The notes: generated from the sequence alone by a model not told the origin. A stretch of 64,000 nucleotides of DNA from Pempheris klunzingeri (GCF_042242105.1 NC_092014.1:14832374-14896373); one strand, 5' to 3'. Counted from the stretch's first letter, positions 1 to 12,690 are shown. Numbers and translations: made by a program.

Positions 1-2996
1 CTGAATGTGATCTGGAGACTTTTGAGTCAAAGTCCTACACTTTGTACACCCACCCTGACCACCTACTTCAGAACCCGGTGTGGTAAATGTCGCGTTTCGT
101 TCACTCCTACAAACATTGCCTCTGAACATCCAGGCAGCGATTATGTTTGTCAGCATAACACTATTCACAAAACAATTTAGGAATATATAAACATAATTAC
201 TAGGTGATAGGGTTGCAATCCTAGAGGGGTTAATTTGCTGCTTAAAATTTAATTGTTTGATAATAGTGCAGCTTGTGCAAATAATGAAGCCAAATGTTTA
301 AAGCAGCACATGATATGTAATGGAAAAAATCTGCATGTTAGCCACGGAAAGTGACCATGTCTTCTTTCTCTTCTTAAGGTTTTATGGTAGCTGGCATTCA
401 GCATATTAGTGCATTACTGCCACCTTGGAGTACCTTGGACTGTGTATCAATACAGACTTCCATTCTAAATCCCTTAAAAAAAATTGAATTTCTAGTTAAA
501 AATTGCAAACTAAACAAAGACAGTACAATGTCATGTTACTGGTCGTAGAGATATAGAATCATCATCTCTTCAGAAGTGGTTGGCCATGACAGTAGAAATA
601 CTGTATATGAGATGTTGTTTTTCTGATTGGTTGAGGATGTTGCTTTAATTTAAGTGCACCTGACCCACCATTATGAGGCTTAACTAATTATAAATTTGTG
701 TGAAGACTCTCTTAGAGATATGCCGGTTTAAATCTATGGTAATTTCTGTGGGCCGAAGCTTGTGATGTTGTGATGTTATCATGTTCACCCCTGGTATTTT
801 AACACAGTAGGTCCTCCAAATTAAACGACAAAAAACATTGTTTCTCTATTCACTCCAAAACTAAGTCAGTTTTATGGAAATAAATTAATTTAAAGATGTG
901 GTCAGGTTTATGCACAAAATTATTTGGTTGATTTATGGTTCGGGTACCTTCGTAGACTAATAAACATGATGTTAAGTTTGTGGAGTGATGGTGGTCGTGC
1001 CTTTTTAAAAAAATAACACTGACATTTGATATGGGAAGCAGTCCTGTGTTAAAGTCTGGTGTTTTGTTGGCCCATCCGCCCCTGCACAGGCTTTATAATA
1101 ATTTCACCTCAGTACCGCCTTTGCTCCTGTTATAATAAAGCCTCTTTGAAGCGGACATTTTGGCATGTCATAGAAGGAAAAGCACAGGTGCAACTGATAA
1201 CATTAAAAATGACTGTATTCCATTGAGATGAGCTTGTTTCAGGGTCCTGGAGTTGTGCGTGCTGGTTCACTGGCATGGCTCACTGGGACACTGTGGAACA
1301 GAGCCATTGTTATTGGAATTAGTTACACCTGTACTTTGCCCGCTATGACAAGTCAAAATGTCTGCTGCGGGAAAAAAAGGCTATTAAAACCTATTGTCAT
1401 TTGTGAAGCTTGTGATGTTGATTGTGTTGCCGGGATTTTAGTTCTTTTGTACCCTTTCAGAGCCCTTTGAGTTAAAACCTTTAAAAGAATCGACAAAAAC
1501 TGGATGATTAAAACTTCAGAAATGGCAGGAATGTTGTATTGACTTGCGCCGCCCTGCACACTTGCACATTTGTGCATGTTATTATGTCCTCTCCTAGTAT
1601 TTAGCATGCAATTCTAGACTTATTCTTTCTCTGTTTCGAGGTGCTGTAGATTTGACAAACATTTGACAAACTTCATACACCACAAAACAAGAGAATATGT
1701 GTAATCACAAAGTAGAGAACACAGAGTAAAGGCTGTAATCAAGCCTGCCTTTTTTGCCATAATACGGTGAAAATGACTGAGCGTTATCATTATTTTTCTT
1801 TTTTTTTTTTAGATGTACTTATTTTTTCTGCAAAAAACACATTCTGACCACTCAAATACAACTGATGTACACAAATGGCTGTAGGGCTGCGAATAACACT
1901 GTACAGTGCTAAATGGAGATGGGCACAGTGAGTCTACATAACAGATGTACTAAAGAGGCACTTTGCCTCTAATGCCCTCACTAAACAGCCACATCGCCAT
2001 CTAGTGACACTGAAAGGAAACACAAGGTTGAAAGCTGGCAGTTGAAGTTCCATTTGCAACTGCTTTAGTGCAGGATAGTGCTGACCTTGTGTATGTCATT
2101 GGTGATATAAACATCCATTCAGGTATTCTACACACAGGAAAAGTGTACAAATAACTGCACAGATCACACAAACAGACACATACTCCACACACACACACAC
2201 AGTCAGACATATCCACATAAAAGTGAGCCAGTGCATAAAGAAAGGAATGCAGCTATTGTCCACAAAATCATACCTATACAAAGACAAACATTTAAAGGGT
2301 ATCTGTGCTCTCACATTGGCATATTGACTCATCTCATTGTCGCAATGCTCTGCACATGAAGGTGCATGGAGAACACATTTACAGTCTGTTAAATACTCTG
2401 AAATGAAACATGGGATTTTTAAAAAAACTCCACCTCTGCTGCATATTCATTTATAAGGGTCTCCCTCAGCACCGTCCATAATGTCTCTCATCATATCTGC
2501 TTACACACTGATGATGACTACAGCATGCTCTCTCAGGACTCCCTGCTCTTGTCTGTACCTCGGTTTTGTATGGAGGTTGGTGCTCTCATATAGGCATTTC
2601 CATTTACTTTGACTGAAGTGGAAGGTGGACAAGCGCTTTGTTTTATCTAAATTTGTAATGAATAGTTAATGAATAAACAGTGCTTTTAATCACCTTTTTT
2701 GTACTCTTTTTTAAAATAATTTTTTCTGTAGTTGTTAGGTAATAAAATAATTGTGTTGTCATTTTGTCCAAGACTCTCTCTCTCAAAAAGAAAAGCATCT
2801 TGGAAAACCCAAAAAAAGACCACCCTGATTAAATAAAGGTCAAATAAAATATTAACAAAGTCAACATTGTTACACTGACAAGACAGTCATTCTGTCAGAA
2901 ATAATTTGCATGTCTCAGAGAAATGTTTAAACGTTCAAACTGCCCTGCAGACCTGAATACTGTTTCCTGTGTAGTTGTAGTTGCAGAGGCAAATGC

Positions 2997-3000
<4 letters not shown>

Positions 3001-3039
<39 letters not shown>
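3001..3039. repeat. (CA)n microsatellite
   Basis: About 19 uninterrupted CA units. Confidence 0.97.
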
Positions 3040-3046
<7 letters not shown>

Positions 3047-4132
3047 TATATGCACATATAGTGTATGCTCAGACTTAGACAGGCAGCAGTGGGTGACCAG
3101 GCAGCTGAGGTTTGACAAGTGGATGGAAACTGTTGTGGTTTCTGCTGGCCTTGATGCTGCAGAGGGGCTTTAGCTGAAAACAGTAAAGCTGAAAATCCTC
3201 TGGATAACATCTGCACCAACACGCATAGCAACAGCATTGCGAAAATAAATGCACATAACACTTGCAGAAACACACACACATACACAGATACCAAGACATC
3301 TAAGTGGTTTTGAAAAGCTTTCTTTCCAGTATGCCTTGAATTTTAGTTGTGTTAATTTTTTAGCCCGGTTTAGTTCATTTTAATCAGCATCATTTTATAA
3401 GTCTCCAGGCACCCCTCTGTCACACACCATTTCTGTTTACCGCTCTCCTTGGACTGCAGTTTTGGAAATACAGAGTATAGATTTGTAGTATCATTTAGTC
3501 CACATGTTGTTTTAGCCTTAAATAATGTTGTGAGCACCACACCAGCAGTGTGGGTTTGGTTTTTCCGGTGGCAGAGGTGGAGTTATACTAAAATTTTAGC
3601 TATATCTGAAACTGAACTGCAATAACTAATGAGAAAAGGATCATTTTCAATAAAAGCAAGATAAATCATTTGTTTTCAGGTTCCCAGCAGGGAGAAGCAA
3701 ATAAGAAGACATATTGTTAGGACTGAGCTGATCCATTGATTTTTTTCACCGTCCTTTTATTGCAGAGACCAGGTGTAAGCAAAAGTCAGCTGCCAAGTCG
3801 GTAGGTATGCTGCCAAATCAGCCACTTTGGACCTGGCAGCTTTGGTTTTCCGGTTCATGAAAGACATCCAGGAAATAATTTTGGTATGATTTCATGTCTA
3901 TAAAAGAATTTTGGTAGAATTGGCACACATTGACTTTGTGAATCCATATACCCAGTTGTCTACTATGTTAACACAGAGCCTCATTTGTGTCTGGAGAATA
4001 GCCAATAGTGTCATCTGTGTGTCCCAGTTTTGTGAGGCCTCAATGTTTGGTCAGCAGATGTATTTGAATCAAAGCCATTAATGTGGATCACTAGATCACA
4101 GTAGAATCCACAAATGATGCAATAGTAGGGCT

Positions 4133-4178
4133 GTGGATTTAGATTTTAGTCAGTCTCAAAACTAAAATCTAAATCCAC
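4133..4178. repeat. Perfect 18-bp stem, 10-nt loop hairpin
   Basis: GTGGATTTAGATTTTAGT at 4133-4150 is exactly complementary in reverse to 4161-4178. The loop is CAGTCTCAAA. There is no G-rich stem plus T-run pattern and no adjacent gene, so a role is unknown. Confidence 0.9.
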
Positions 4179-4744
4179 TGCAGATATGTTCAGTATGAAC
4201 ACACAGCTAGTATTTTGTAGGATGATTGCTTGACAAACATACAATAGTTCTATAGTGACTCTCCTCAACAATACCTTATATTTATGTGGTCTAAACCTTG
4301 AGCCTGTTTGAGCCTTTAACCACTCAAACCCAACAAAGGCCTCTGAATGGAGGGAAAAGCCTCTAGCGACAGTTTGCCATTATGGATCTCGAAAGGAAAA
4401 GGTGATTTGGTCTAAAGAAGGGTTTAATACATCTTCAAAATTAATTTCAGAAGTGGAGTTTAAATCAATAATTAATTATTTCTGAAGATCCTTGTTTAAT
4501 ATACTTGTTAAGCTCAAAAAGAGGGAAAACAATGTTTGCCCATGGGCTTTGTCGATGATCTGAGGTTTAGAGAGAGTCACAGTTTATCAAACTGTGGCAG
4601 CAAGCTGACCTGAAAACAGGAGAGGCAAAGTAAAAGTGTTGTAATTTAGCACGAGAATGACTTTGTTTTCTTATCACAGCAGATATACTAATACAAACCT
4701 CCAATACTTACCTTCATCAAGGGCAGGTTTTGTTCTCATCAGAC

Positions 4745-5614
4745 CAGTGGCGGGCCGTTCATTTTATACCTGGGCCTTCAGTGGCGTCCTACCTGAATCA
4801 AACCACCTCTTAATACCATCATTATGATGTCACGGCTACAGAAACCATCAATATTATACAGAAAGGCAGTATAACAGGACGTTGCATCGCAGACAGGTAT
4901 CTCATGTTACGAGAATGAATGACATCACTAAAGCAAGAAACCCACCAAACACTCTAACCTGACCTGCTGACCTGAAAGCGGACAAACCCTTTTCCCGGCT
5001 GGGACAGGCTTGCTAGCTTCGGGGTGGGCCGGCATTTCCTCAAAATGTCCAGCTTTTCTTGGAAAGTCCGCCTTGAAAATGGATTTCTAAGTAGATCTGC
5101 GACCAAATTAACATCTTCTCCTCCGTCAGCCATTGTGGGTTAAAAAAAACTGCTATTAATACTTACGATTATGATAAAGTTTTATCTTGTGCAGGTCGCT
5201 ACAGATAAGAATCGCTAGCTTTGGCTAAGCTCTCTGACCAGCCAATCAGAGGACGTCATGGTATGCCTGCTAGAAGGCCCTGGGGTCACCAACTCGAAAT
5301 CTGATTGGTTAAAGCAACAGTTTCATTGCGATGTGTTTTAAGCTACGGGCGCCTGCACTTTTGATTCTGAAGGCCTCAGGGCAGATTTCTTTGACCCTGG
5401 CAACACATGATGGCTGAAATAAGATTGGATAAAAGCTCTAATATAGACATACACTGCTGGAAGCACCCCAGCCCAGAGACGCGCTATGAAATGAAGAGCA
5501 TAGACTATTAGGAATAATCTAAAATGATTCATGGGAAAATATTAAAACGGAAATCAGTGATTCTGAGTTTAGGCCAGCAGAGAAAGCCTTGCTGGCCCTG
5601 ACGGCCCACCACTG
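4745..5614. mobile_element. Non-autonomous hAT-like transposon with terminal inverted repeats and 8-bp target duplication
   Basis: Begins CAGTGGCGGGCCGT and ends ACGGCCCACCACTG, imperfect inverted repeats typical of hAT ends. It is flanked by CATCAGAC on the left and CGTCAGAC on the right, an 8-bp duplication with one mismatch, the hAT target-site length. No transposase frame is evident inside its 870 bp. Confidence 0.85.
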
Positions 5615-5724
5615 CGTCAGACCCACCAAACCTCTGAGTCACACTTCTATGTGGTTAGTGTTGTTATCACATCACGACATCAATACAGGCATGGTTACCA
5701 CCACAAAATGTACAGTACCAGGTT

Positions 5725-5905
5725 TTCTCCAGGCTCTCCGGCTTCCTCCCACAGTCCAAAGACATGCAGGTTACTTGCTGACTCTAAATCTAAATTACCT
5801 GTAGGTGTGAGTGTGAGTGTGATGGTTTTCTGTCTCTATGTGTTGGCCCTGTGATTGGCTGGCGACCAGTCCAGGGTGAACCCTGCCTCTGGCCCAAAGT
5901 CAACT
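5725..5905 (+). repeat. Diverged middle part of the fish SINE
   Basis: GGCTTCCTCCCACAGTCCAA, AGACATGCAGGTTA, GTAGGTGTGAGTGTGAGTG and GGCTGGCGACCAGTCCAGGG match the body of the complete copy at 11678-12059. Head and tail are missing. Confidence 0.8.
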
Positions 5906-6214
5906 GCTGGAACAAAGAAAGTGTCGACAAAGACACATTTCATATCGTTGAGGTTGGACACAATGTCAAATCTCCAAAAAAACAACTTTTGTTGTTTGAC
6001 TGTATTTTTGGAACTGTTCAACAACAGTTTTCTTGAGAGGAAAGTCTCTATAGGGAAGGGGAAGTTGAGTTTGGCAGATCAGAAAATAATGAGTGATTTT
6101 TTGGGACAGCTGTATACTGTGGGCTGGTGTGTTGCGCAGTGATAATTAACTTCTAATGTGAGTATTTGTTGGAATTGGGAGCTACTGCCTAATGCAGAAG
6201 CCAGTGGCAGCCTG

Positions 6215-7370
6215 GGGGGAAAAAAAATAAAAAGAGCACCAGCTGCATTCAGTGGAGCGCCAGCAGCATTAACTACGTAACTATTTAGAGGCATGTAGCA
6301 CCCACTAATGTAATGATTTCTTGAAAATGCAATAACATCTGAAAATATAATAACATTTGCCGTTAACTTGATTGAAAATGTAATAAAACCCAATAATATA
6401 AGAACTTGTGAATATTGTGAATTTATTGTATTTTCAGCTGTCATCTTTTTTCAAAACTGATAATGTAATACTTTTGACAGAAAATGCAGTACTACGTCCA
6501 TTTTTTAGTCCACAGTTTGTGTTTTAAGAATAAAAGAATATCTCACACATTGAATTTGAGATGGCAGAATGACTACAGACTACAGACAATACAGATTTCA
6601 AGCACCAGACAAACATTTGCACGTGAGCAAAAAATCAGGGAAATGCAACTACATCCTGGTCTCAGTAATCCTTGCACAACGACCAGTCAGCACGGGTATG
6701 AGCAGGTTCGTTTCCCACTTATAGGAATTTTAGTTTAATGCATCTTTTCATTCATTTCATCCATTTTGAAATCTATATAAAGTCCTGACATTTCATTTCT
6801 AAACATGACATCAGTGTCAAATGTTACTTTATACTTGCAGACTTTACATTTCCAATAATTAAAGCATATTTTTGTCAGGGTCTGTTCCACCATCAGACTG
6901 TTTCCCGTAGTGATGCCCTTCACAGTTGGAGTTCACAGTTGGAGTTGGAGTTTAGCTGAGGGTGATGGTAGCAGAGATCCCTGATAGAGATCTGCACTCC
7001 AAGTTCACTTTTCTAGTTGGTCAAGTTAATACATATGTTGTGTTTTATTACATTTTCAATCAAGTTACATGCAATTTTCATTTCATTTTCAGGTATTATT
7101 ACATTTTCAGGAAACGACTACACTCTTGGGTGCTATAGAGTAAAACTAATTTTCTAGCATGTAGGGCAGCCTATATGGCACTGCATCGCGGTTTGTCTCT
7201 TTAAAGGCACCTTTTAGTACACTGCAACACCTTTTGCCACTGGAGGGCCACCCTGGAGCGTACTTTAACACCTTTTCTTGGACACTTTATTTTGTTTTAT
7301 CTACCAAAGGAGCATCCAAGAGAGCACTTCTGCACAACATGGGGGCACCAGGGAGGGCAATCGGGCAGTT
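6215..7370 (+). repeat. Interspersed repeat split by a nested transposon
   Basis: Its two halves (about 6215-6295 and 7136-7370) are contiguous in the related copy at 30285-30700 in stim2. Family not recognised. Confidence 0.65.
6296..7135. mobile_element. DNA transposon with long inverted repeats, nested in another repeat
   Basis: Outer ends TAGCACCCA and TGGGTGCTA are inverted repeats, and the match runs inward over about 100 bp: a perfect 23-bp inverted pair lies at 6367-6389 and 7042-7064. The arms are built from repeated AAAATGTAATA-like blocks. No transposase was found. The paralogous copy at 30285-30700 shows the uninterrupted site. Superfamily not assigned; the ends could be read as GCACCCA with flanking TA. 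Confidence 0.8.
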
Positions 7371-7768
7371 ACAATTCTAGTCTAACCTTTTGCAACGGCC
7401 AACAGGTTAGTGTAACTTAACCAAACTAAATACATTACAATTGCAGTCAGTCTGTCATGTTGCAGTCTAACAACATTGGCCTGTATTATAAGTCGTCTGT
7501 CAGATTCTAAAGCAAATACGCTACTCTACACTGTACAAACATGTATTCTATTTTAAGCATCATCTTGCTTACTTCAAGGATTTTCAACTTGTGGTACGTA
7601 ACCACTGGAATCTCCATGTCTATAACTCTGACCAAATATACTGTACGGCCCACAAAGGCACTACAGCAAGTATTACCAGGCTAAACTCCACCATGTGCTT
7701 AAACTGTAACACCTTCAGTCACTGCCTACACTAGACCTGTTTCTTTTAACTCTCTGCCATCATCACAC

Positions 7769-8200
7769 GTGGACGGGCTGCATGTTTTTCTGGTCGCTCT
7801 CTTGGGTAAATCTTATGATAACAAATTTGGATGATTTCATTACAATTGTTGAACAGAAACCTACAGCTGCTGTAATGTGCAATTCTGTAACACTGTGCAC
7901 ATTTCAATCTTCTTTTTACAATTGTGTTTGTATTCCAGGAGTTATTTCTTGCAGTCATGATTGGATTTCTGGATCAGTGTTGAAGTTGACAGTCAGACGG
8001 GGAGACTACATCACTCTCTACTGTGACTGCAAATTACCACCTGGAGTATATATAGTGTGTTACAGAAACTGCTCTCATGAGAACCAGCCTTCTCTTGTCC
8101 TTAAATCAAAAACCATGTTGTTTAGGGACATTGCTAACCCCAATCATCTGAGTTTTTCTCAGGCAATGTTTTGGCAATGTCACAACAAGGATCATATTCA
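7769..8200 (+). pseudogene. Ig-superfamily receptor fragment: leader and half V-domain exon
   Basis: Leader 7769-7805 reads VDGLHVFLVALL, with the start codon changed to GTG but an intact GGTAAAT donor. After a 133-bp intron with a TATTCCAG acceptor, the V exon (7939-8200) reads GDYITLYCDCKLPPGVYIVC then YRNCSHENQPSLVLKSK. The first Ig cysteine is present (LYCDCK), but the core tryptophan of the V domain is replaced by Cys (VCYR). After LVLKSK the sequence stops resembling a V domain, so the D-x-x-x-Y-x-C half is absent. I read it as a broken member of a fish multigene V-type receptor family; a NITR-like identity is possible but not shown. Confidence 0.75.
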
Positions 8201-9122
8201 GTAAGTATGCTGGTCTGAACTGTCTCTGTGCCTGAAATATCTATCTACATCGACTGGTTTCAGTAACATAATTTGACTAAATGATAATTAGGAAAGTAAA
8301 AAGTGGATGGATTGGATGTTTATTTGTGATCACAGCTACACCAGTGCACATACAATATATAGGCCTACTGTATGTGAAAATTCTGTGTATCAACAACCTC
8401 CAATCTGGACTGAAATAGTGCATAATAGTTTTTACAAATAATTCTTCCCACATTTGGGACCTCACGTGGCTGAAGTGTTTTAAGTTGTGCACCCAGTATT
8501 CTTTTGATATGTATTTTTATGCATAGTGAGTTCTGAGAGAACAGGCTCAAACAGGGTTAACGGTTGCACATTGCACTTATTGCTGGCATGAGTTGACAAT
8601 CTAATAAACCAGAGACCGCATTCAAATTAGAATGGATATTTCTGAAATGGGGCCAAAGTTGAAAAAAATGCAGGGTCAATGCTGTATGAAAAACACAAAG
8701 CATGGATCTTGGCAGGGCAAATAATAATGGCAATGGAGTATAATCTTTTTTCTGCTAAGTGAAAACTTTAGTTCATCACAAACTCCTCTGAATTTAATCT
8801 AAATCTAACAGTGAATTTATTGATGGAAATATCTGGGTATCTCTGTTCCTGGGGTCATGAACAACTAATGCACCTCTGTCCATGTGAACGCAAAACTTTG
8901 TTCAGAAATATGAAAAACATATTTTCATTTTGACATCTTTGTTAGATCAGAGTTACATGAAGCAAATTTTTTAAGCTGTGTTGATTTTAAAAACAACCTT
9001 AATAATTAATGTACAAAATTCATTTAATTTGTGAAGAAACCTTGACTTAAATAGTCTCCTCTTTTAATTTATTGAGCGAGCGGGTGTACCGCGCTGTAGT
9101 GATGCTGTATTTATTTTTGCAA

Positions 9123-9184
9123 CTGAAGAACCTCAAGTTGATCAGCAAACGACTGACACCAGAGGTCAAACAAGACTCAATCAG
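9123..9184 (+). pseudogene. Cytoplasmic exon of the Ig receptor, acceptor destroyed
   Basis: Reads EEPQVDQQTTDTRGQTRLNQ before an intact GGTAAGT donor. It aligns with the exon at 21127-21189 over GAAGAACCTCAA and GACACCAGAG. The AG acceptor of that copy (TTTTTGCAGAT) is TTTTTGCAACT here, so this exon should not be spliced in. Confidence 0.7.
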
Positions 9185-9814
9185 GTAAGTGTAAAAGTAG
9201 AATGAAGGAGTGATAAATCATGGCATTATATCACTACATGATTATGATACTGAAATACAAATGTCAAATTCTAGAAAGAAGATGTATGTTATGCTGCACT
9301 GCAAATCCGTCAGGCGTCACAGAGACCAAAGAAGCTGGGGTGTAGAAGGCCTAAAACAAAAGAACATGCAAAATACATTGTATATTGGTGATTAATCATG
9401 AACTACATGATTCATTTTCAAGGATACATACAGTCTATTTTGTCATGAATTGTCCCCATTTAGCTGAGCAAATCATTTCTTTTGGCTTGCTCTTTTGATG
9501 CTAAATTTTCCTTTAGTGTCAACGCTGCTCTGAGGATAAACATATTTGATGTTGAAAAGAGTTTTGTTCTTTTCATTAGAAAAATCAGGATGTAATTTGT
9601 AACTTCTCCTTTGTACAGTACTTACAATCTTGCTAATTCTTCCACTTTCACTGTTCTGTCTACATTGTTAGTGGAACTGGAACCACAGTTTATATGAATT
9701 CTTTCTTTCTTTACAGAATATATGTATCTTGTGTATCTTATTACCGTACACCTCTTAAATGACAGATTACAAATTGATGAGCTGTAAAATAATTATATAG
9801 ATAAAAAAACCTCT

Positions 9815-10275
9815 TGATAGAAAATGTGTTTATTGTTGTTAATTACAATTCAGCCTCAGTTTCACTTTGTTTGATTGAAATCGATCTGTAACATTTCGTA
9901 ATGGCAGCGATGGCTGCTTGTCTGTGACAAGACACGATAGCTGTTTGCAGGCAATTTCCTGTTTTTATCTTCACCAGTAGAGTTTGTTACAACTCCAAGT
10001 ATTTGTTATGTTGGGGCTGTTTTCGCTACAGAGAGTAAAACTCAAAGTCATAGTTTTCCTTTCAGGACACATCGGATGAGTACTTCTTACTTAGCTACTT
10101 TCTTACTTAGCTCATTTATTAAAGTCAGCCCTGCCACAAAATTTCCAAGAAGTTACAAAACAATACAGACGACATCACTAAATCAGGCTCACAGGAAACC
10201 CACAGTGACAAACAGCCCCTCAGCTGCAGAGCTTAACATGCTGGCAGACTGAGGCTGCAGGTTAATGCACAGCTT
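9815..10275 (+). repeat. Receptor-array 3' module, copy 1
   Basis: Contains TTGATTGAAATCGATCTGTAA, CAGGCAATTTCCTGTTTTTA and CCCACAGTGACAAACAGCCC. The same order of blocks recurs at 11270-11600 and 14570-15015, and its end recurs at 21900-22050. It follows an exon-like segment with a TTTACAG acceptor near 9718. Confidence 0.8.
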
Positions 10276-11269
10276 CATTGTTCACAGTTCACACAAAAAT
10301 ACTTTTCTCACATGGTATAAATCTTCACTGACTGCTGAGTAGTGTTAAAGCAAAGCAAACTCAGAATTTACCAACACAGCTACATTTTGGATACTGCAGT
10401 TTCTGACACCATCTGTGCTCTTTAAATGCCATGTGTACACTGTGGCCATACAGTGTGGTTTCATACACAGGTGCCAGTGTTACTGAGGTGGTGATAAAGA
10501 TATAAATCTTTGCATTCTTATATCTAAATAAACATCTTGTGGATGGATGATTTTTATGTGTGAATAGGGCCAAACCTGGGCCCTATTTTTTATTTTATTT
10601 ATTTATTTTTACATATTTTGGATTCAAAATGAATAGAAGGTACAAAATGTGTTCCAGTAGACCGCCTCAGCTGAAAGCCGCAGAATGGGCTGCAATGGTT
10701 GCAATATAATCCCTTGGGGCAACTGTACCTGATCAAGTGCTTGTTATTACCACTGACAGGCTCAGAATGTTATTCAAATTGTCTGAAAACATTACAGAAA
10801 GGATCATCTGTAAGATCGTTTTTGTTCAACCAGAAACAGCTCTTACATCGCTCTCTTAAAGGCCACCAGACTCCAGACCCCACTGAAAAAAACACAGAAC
10901 ACTCCCGCTGTTTGTTTTTGTTATTGTGTGTTGCACAAATACTGAGTTGGATCCGAATTAACCCTATAAAACACCAAAGTCACACAATAATAATAATTTG
11001 CCATTGTGATGCAGTTGTGAATAGTTAAGTTTCACCTATACAGGCTAATCAACTGCACACACAGGTACATTTTACATGATTTGTAAAATCATGTTTCCCA
11101 GTTAATTTAACTTCCACTCCAGCTGTTTTTGATTGTTTCAGATCGTTAATGTTGAATTCATTCATGAAAATATATTTTCAGTGACTGAATTCCTTCTTTC
11201 ATTATTTCAGTCTTCACACAGTAGATGTGTGTTTTGTGTCTCTCCACCACTTAAATAACATTTAAGAGA

Positions 11270-11600
11270 AATATCCGATGTACACACTGTTCTTGAGATG
11301 GAAAACCTGTTGTTGATTGCAATTCAGCTCCAGGTTCACATTTTTGATTGAAATCGATCTGTAACATTTCATAATGGTAGTGATGATTGCATCTCTGTAA
11401 CAAGACACGAAAGCTGTTTTCAGGCAATTTCCTGTTTTTATTTCAGGTTAGCCACCAGGCCATATACCCCTCACCCATAGAGTGGGCAATTCCAGGTGCG
11501 TTCAGTAAGGCTAACAGGAAACTCACAGTGACCAACAGCCCCTCATACGACACGCAGACAGACCGGAGCTGCAGGTTAGTGGTCTGCTGAAGGTGGTGGT
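11270..11600 (+). repeat. Receptor-array 3' module, copy 2
   Basis: Shares TTGATTGAAATCGATCTGTAAC, GGCAATTTCCTGTTTTTAT and AACAGCCCCTCA with copies 1 and 3. It is preceded by an ATTATTTCAG acceptor-like site near 11210, matching the position of the one near 9718. Confidence 0.8.
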
Positions 11601-11677
11601 GGAAAGTTTTTTTCCTATTTTATTTCAGCAAAAAAAAAGTTGCTACAAATTATTGACATGGTTCGACTCGCCATTGG

Positions 11678-12059
11678 GCAGCATGGTGGTGCTGTGGTTA
11701 GCACTGTTGCCTCACAGCAAGAAGGTCCCGGATTCGAATCCCGGTTTGAACCCGGGGTGTTTCTGTGTGGAGTTTGCATGTTCTCCCCATGCTAGCGTGG
11801 GTTCTCTCCGGGTACTCCGGCTTCCTCCCACAATCCAAAGACATGCACATTAGGTTAATTGGTAACTCTAAATTGCCCGTAGGTGTGAGTGTGAGAGTGA
11901 AAGGTTGTCTGTCTGTCTCTGTCTCTGTATGTGGCCCTGCGGTTGGCTGGCGACCAGTCCATGGTGTACCCCGCCTCTCGCCCGAAGTCAGCTGGGATAG
12001 GCTCCAGTTCCCCCCGTGACCCTGACGGATAAGCGGTATAGAAAATGGATGGATGGATG
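11678..12059 (+). mobile_element. Complete tRNA-derived SINE with perfect 13-bp target duplication
   Basis: The tRNA-like head has an A box (GTGGTTAGCACTG) and a B box (GGATTCGAATCC). The body carries GTTTGCATGTTCTCCCC, CTTCCTCCCACAATCCAAAG and GGCTGGCGACCAGTCC, and the end is a (GGAT)n tail. Direct repeats GACTCGCCATTGG flank it at 11665-11677 and 12060-12072, showing target-primed insertion. Head and B box match common fish SINEs; the exact family name is not assigned. Confidence 0.92.
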
Positions 12060-12589
12060 GACTCGCCATTGGAAAAAGTGGTCAGCTGTTTGGTCAGGTA
12101 TGGTTAAAGCATATGTCACCACTGTTTAGCCAAACCCTTTGCTGCTAGAATCCTGCAACTCTGCAGCCACCTCAGCTACATTTAGATGCACAGTTTATCT
12201 CTGAATCTATGACACATCAGTGACCACATCCTAACCTTGTGAGATTAAATCTTCTACTCTGCTTGCACTTTGTGTGATTTATTGGCAGACAGATGCAGAC
12301 ATACCACGGTCAGTGAGGTTGCATTCAAAATATGCTGTTTGCCTGCAGCCTTATATCTAGATAACAAACACTTTGTGACATTTGGATGATTGCTTATGAA
12401 ACGAAATGAATATTTATTTAGACTTGTACTCATATTTGATTTTTTTTTTTTACCCATATACACATAGTCGTATACAATTTACAATAACTTGCCACATGGA
12501 TTGGAGTATTGGAAAACACTACGAGGGAAAAACGGAGAAGGGTGAAGAGACGATAATGGTGTTATCGCTGAACAGGCAGTCAAACCAGC

Positions 12590-12690
12590 TCCAGGTGAAA
12601 AACTCCTGACCTCTAGTGGAAATGTTAAGTAAGTGAACCAAAAACACCTCAAGGAGACCAGTGACTCGAAGCTGTTCAAACTAAATGACA
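12590..12690 (+). repeat. Receptor-array module with CTGACCTCTAGTGG, copy 1
   Basis: CTCCTGACCTCTAGTGGAAA then AAGTAAGTGAACCAAAAA recurs at 19725-19820 and 22190-22260 with moderate divergence. Confidence 0.75.

Larger units (their letters stand above)
1..4744. other. Non-coding left edge with old duplicated modules
   Basis: No intact gene. Two modules that recur further right are present (around 1225-1390 and 4560-4625), which ties this stretch to the Ig-receptor array. A (CA)n tract and a strong hairpin are the other notable items. GAAGCTTGTGATGTTG occurs twice (near 757 and 1407). Confidence 0.55.

Noticed and set aside
1228-1470. 80-aa open frame as a gene
   Set aside because: The segment recurs in diverged, frame-broken form at 14030 and 16455, so it is a repeat module.
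4133-4178. microRNA precursor
   Set aside because: Stem of 18 bp with a 10-nt loop is too short for a precursor and pairing does not continue outward.
6079-6444. 121-aa minus-strand frame
   Set aside because: Covers the repeat and inverted arm of the nested transposon; composition and position explain it.
7782-8204. 140-aa open frame read as one exon
   Set aside because: It runs from a leader out of phase through an intron with clear GT and AG sites; the real pieces are the leader and the V exon.
11678-11750. tRNA gene
   Set aside because: A and B boxes are present but belong to the SINE head; the acceptor stem does not close.
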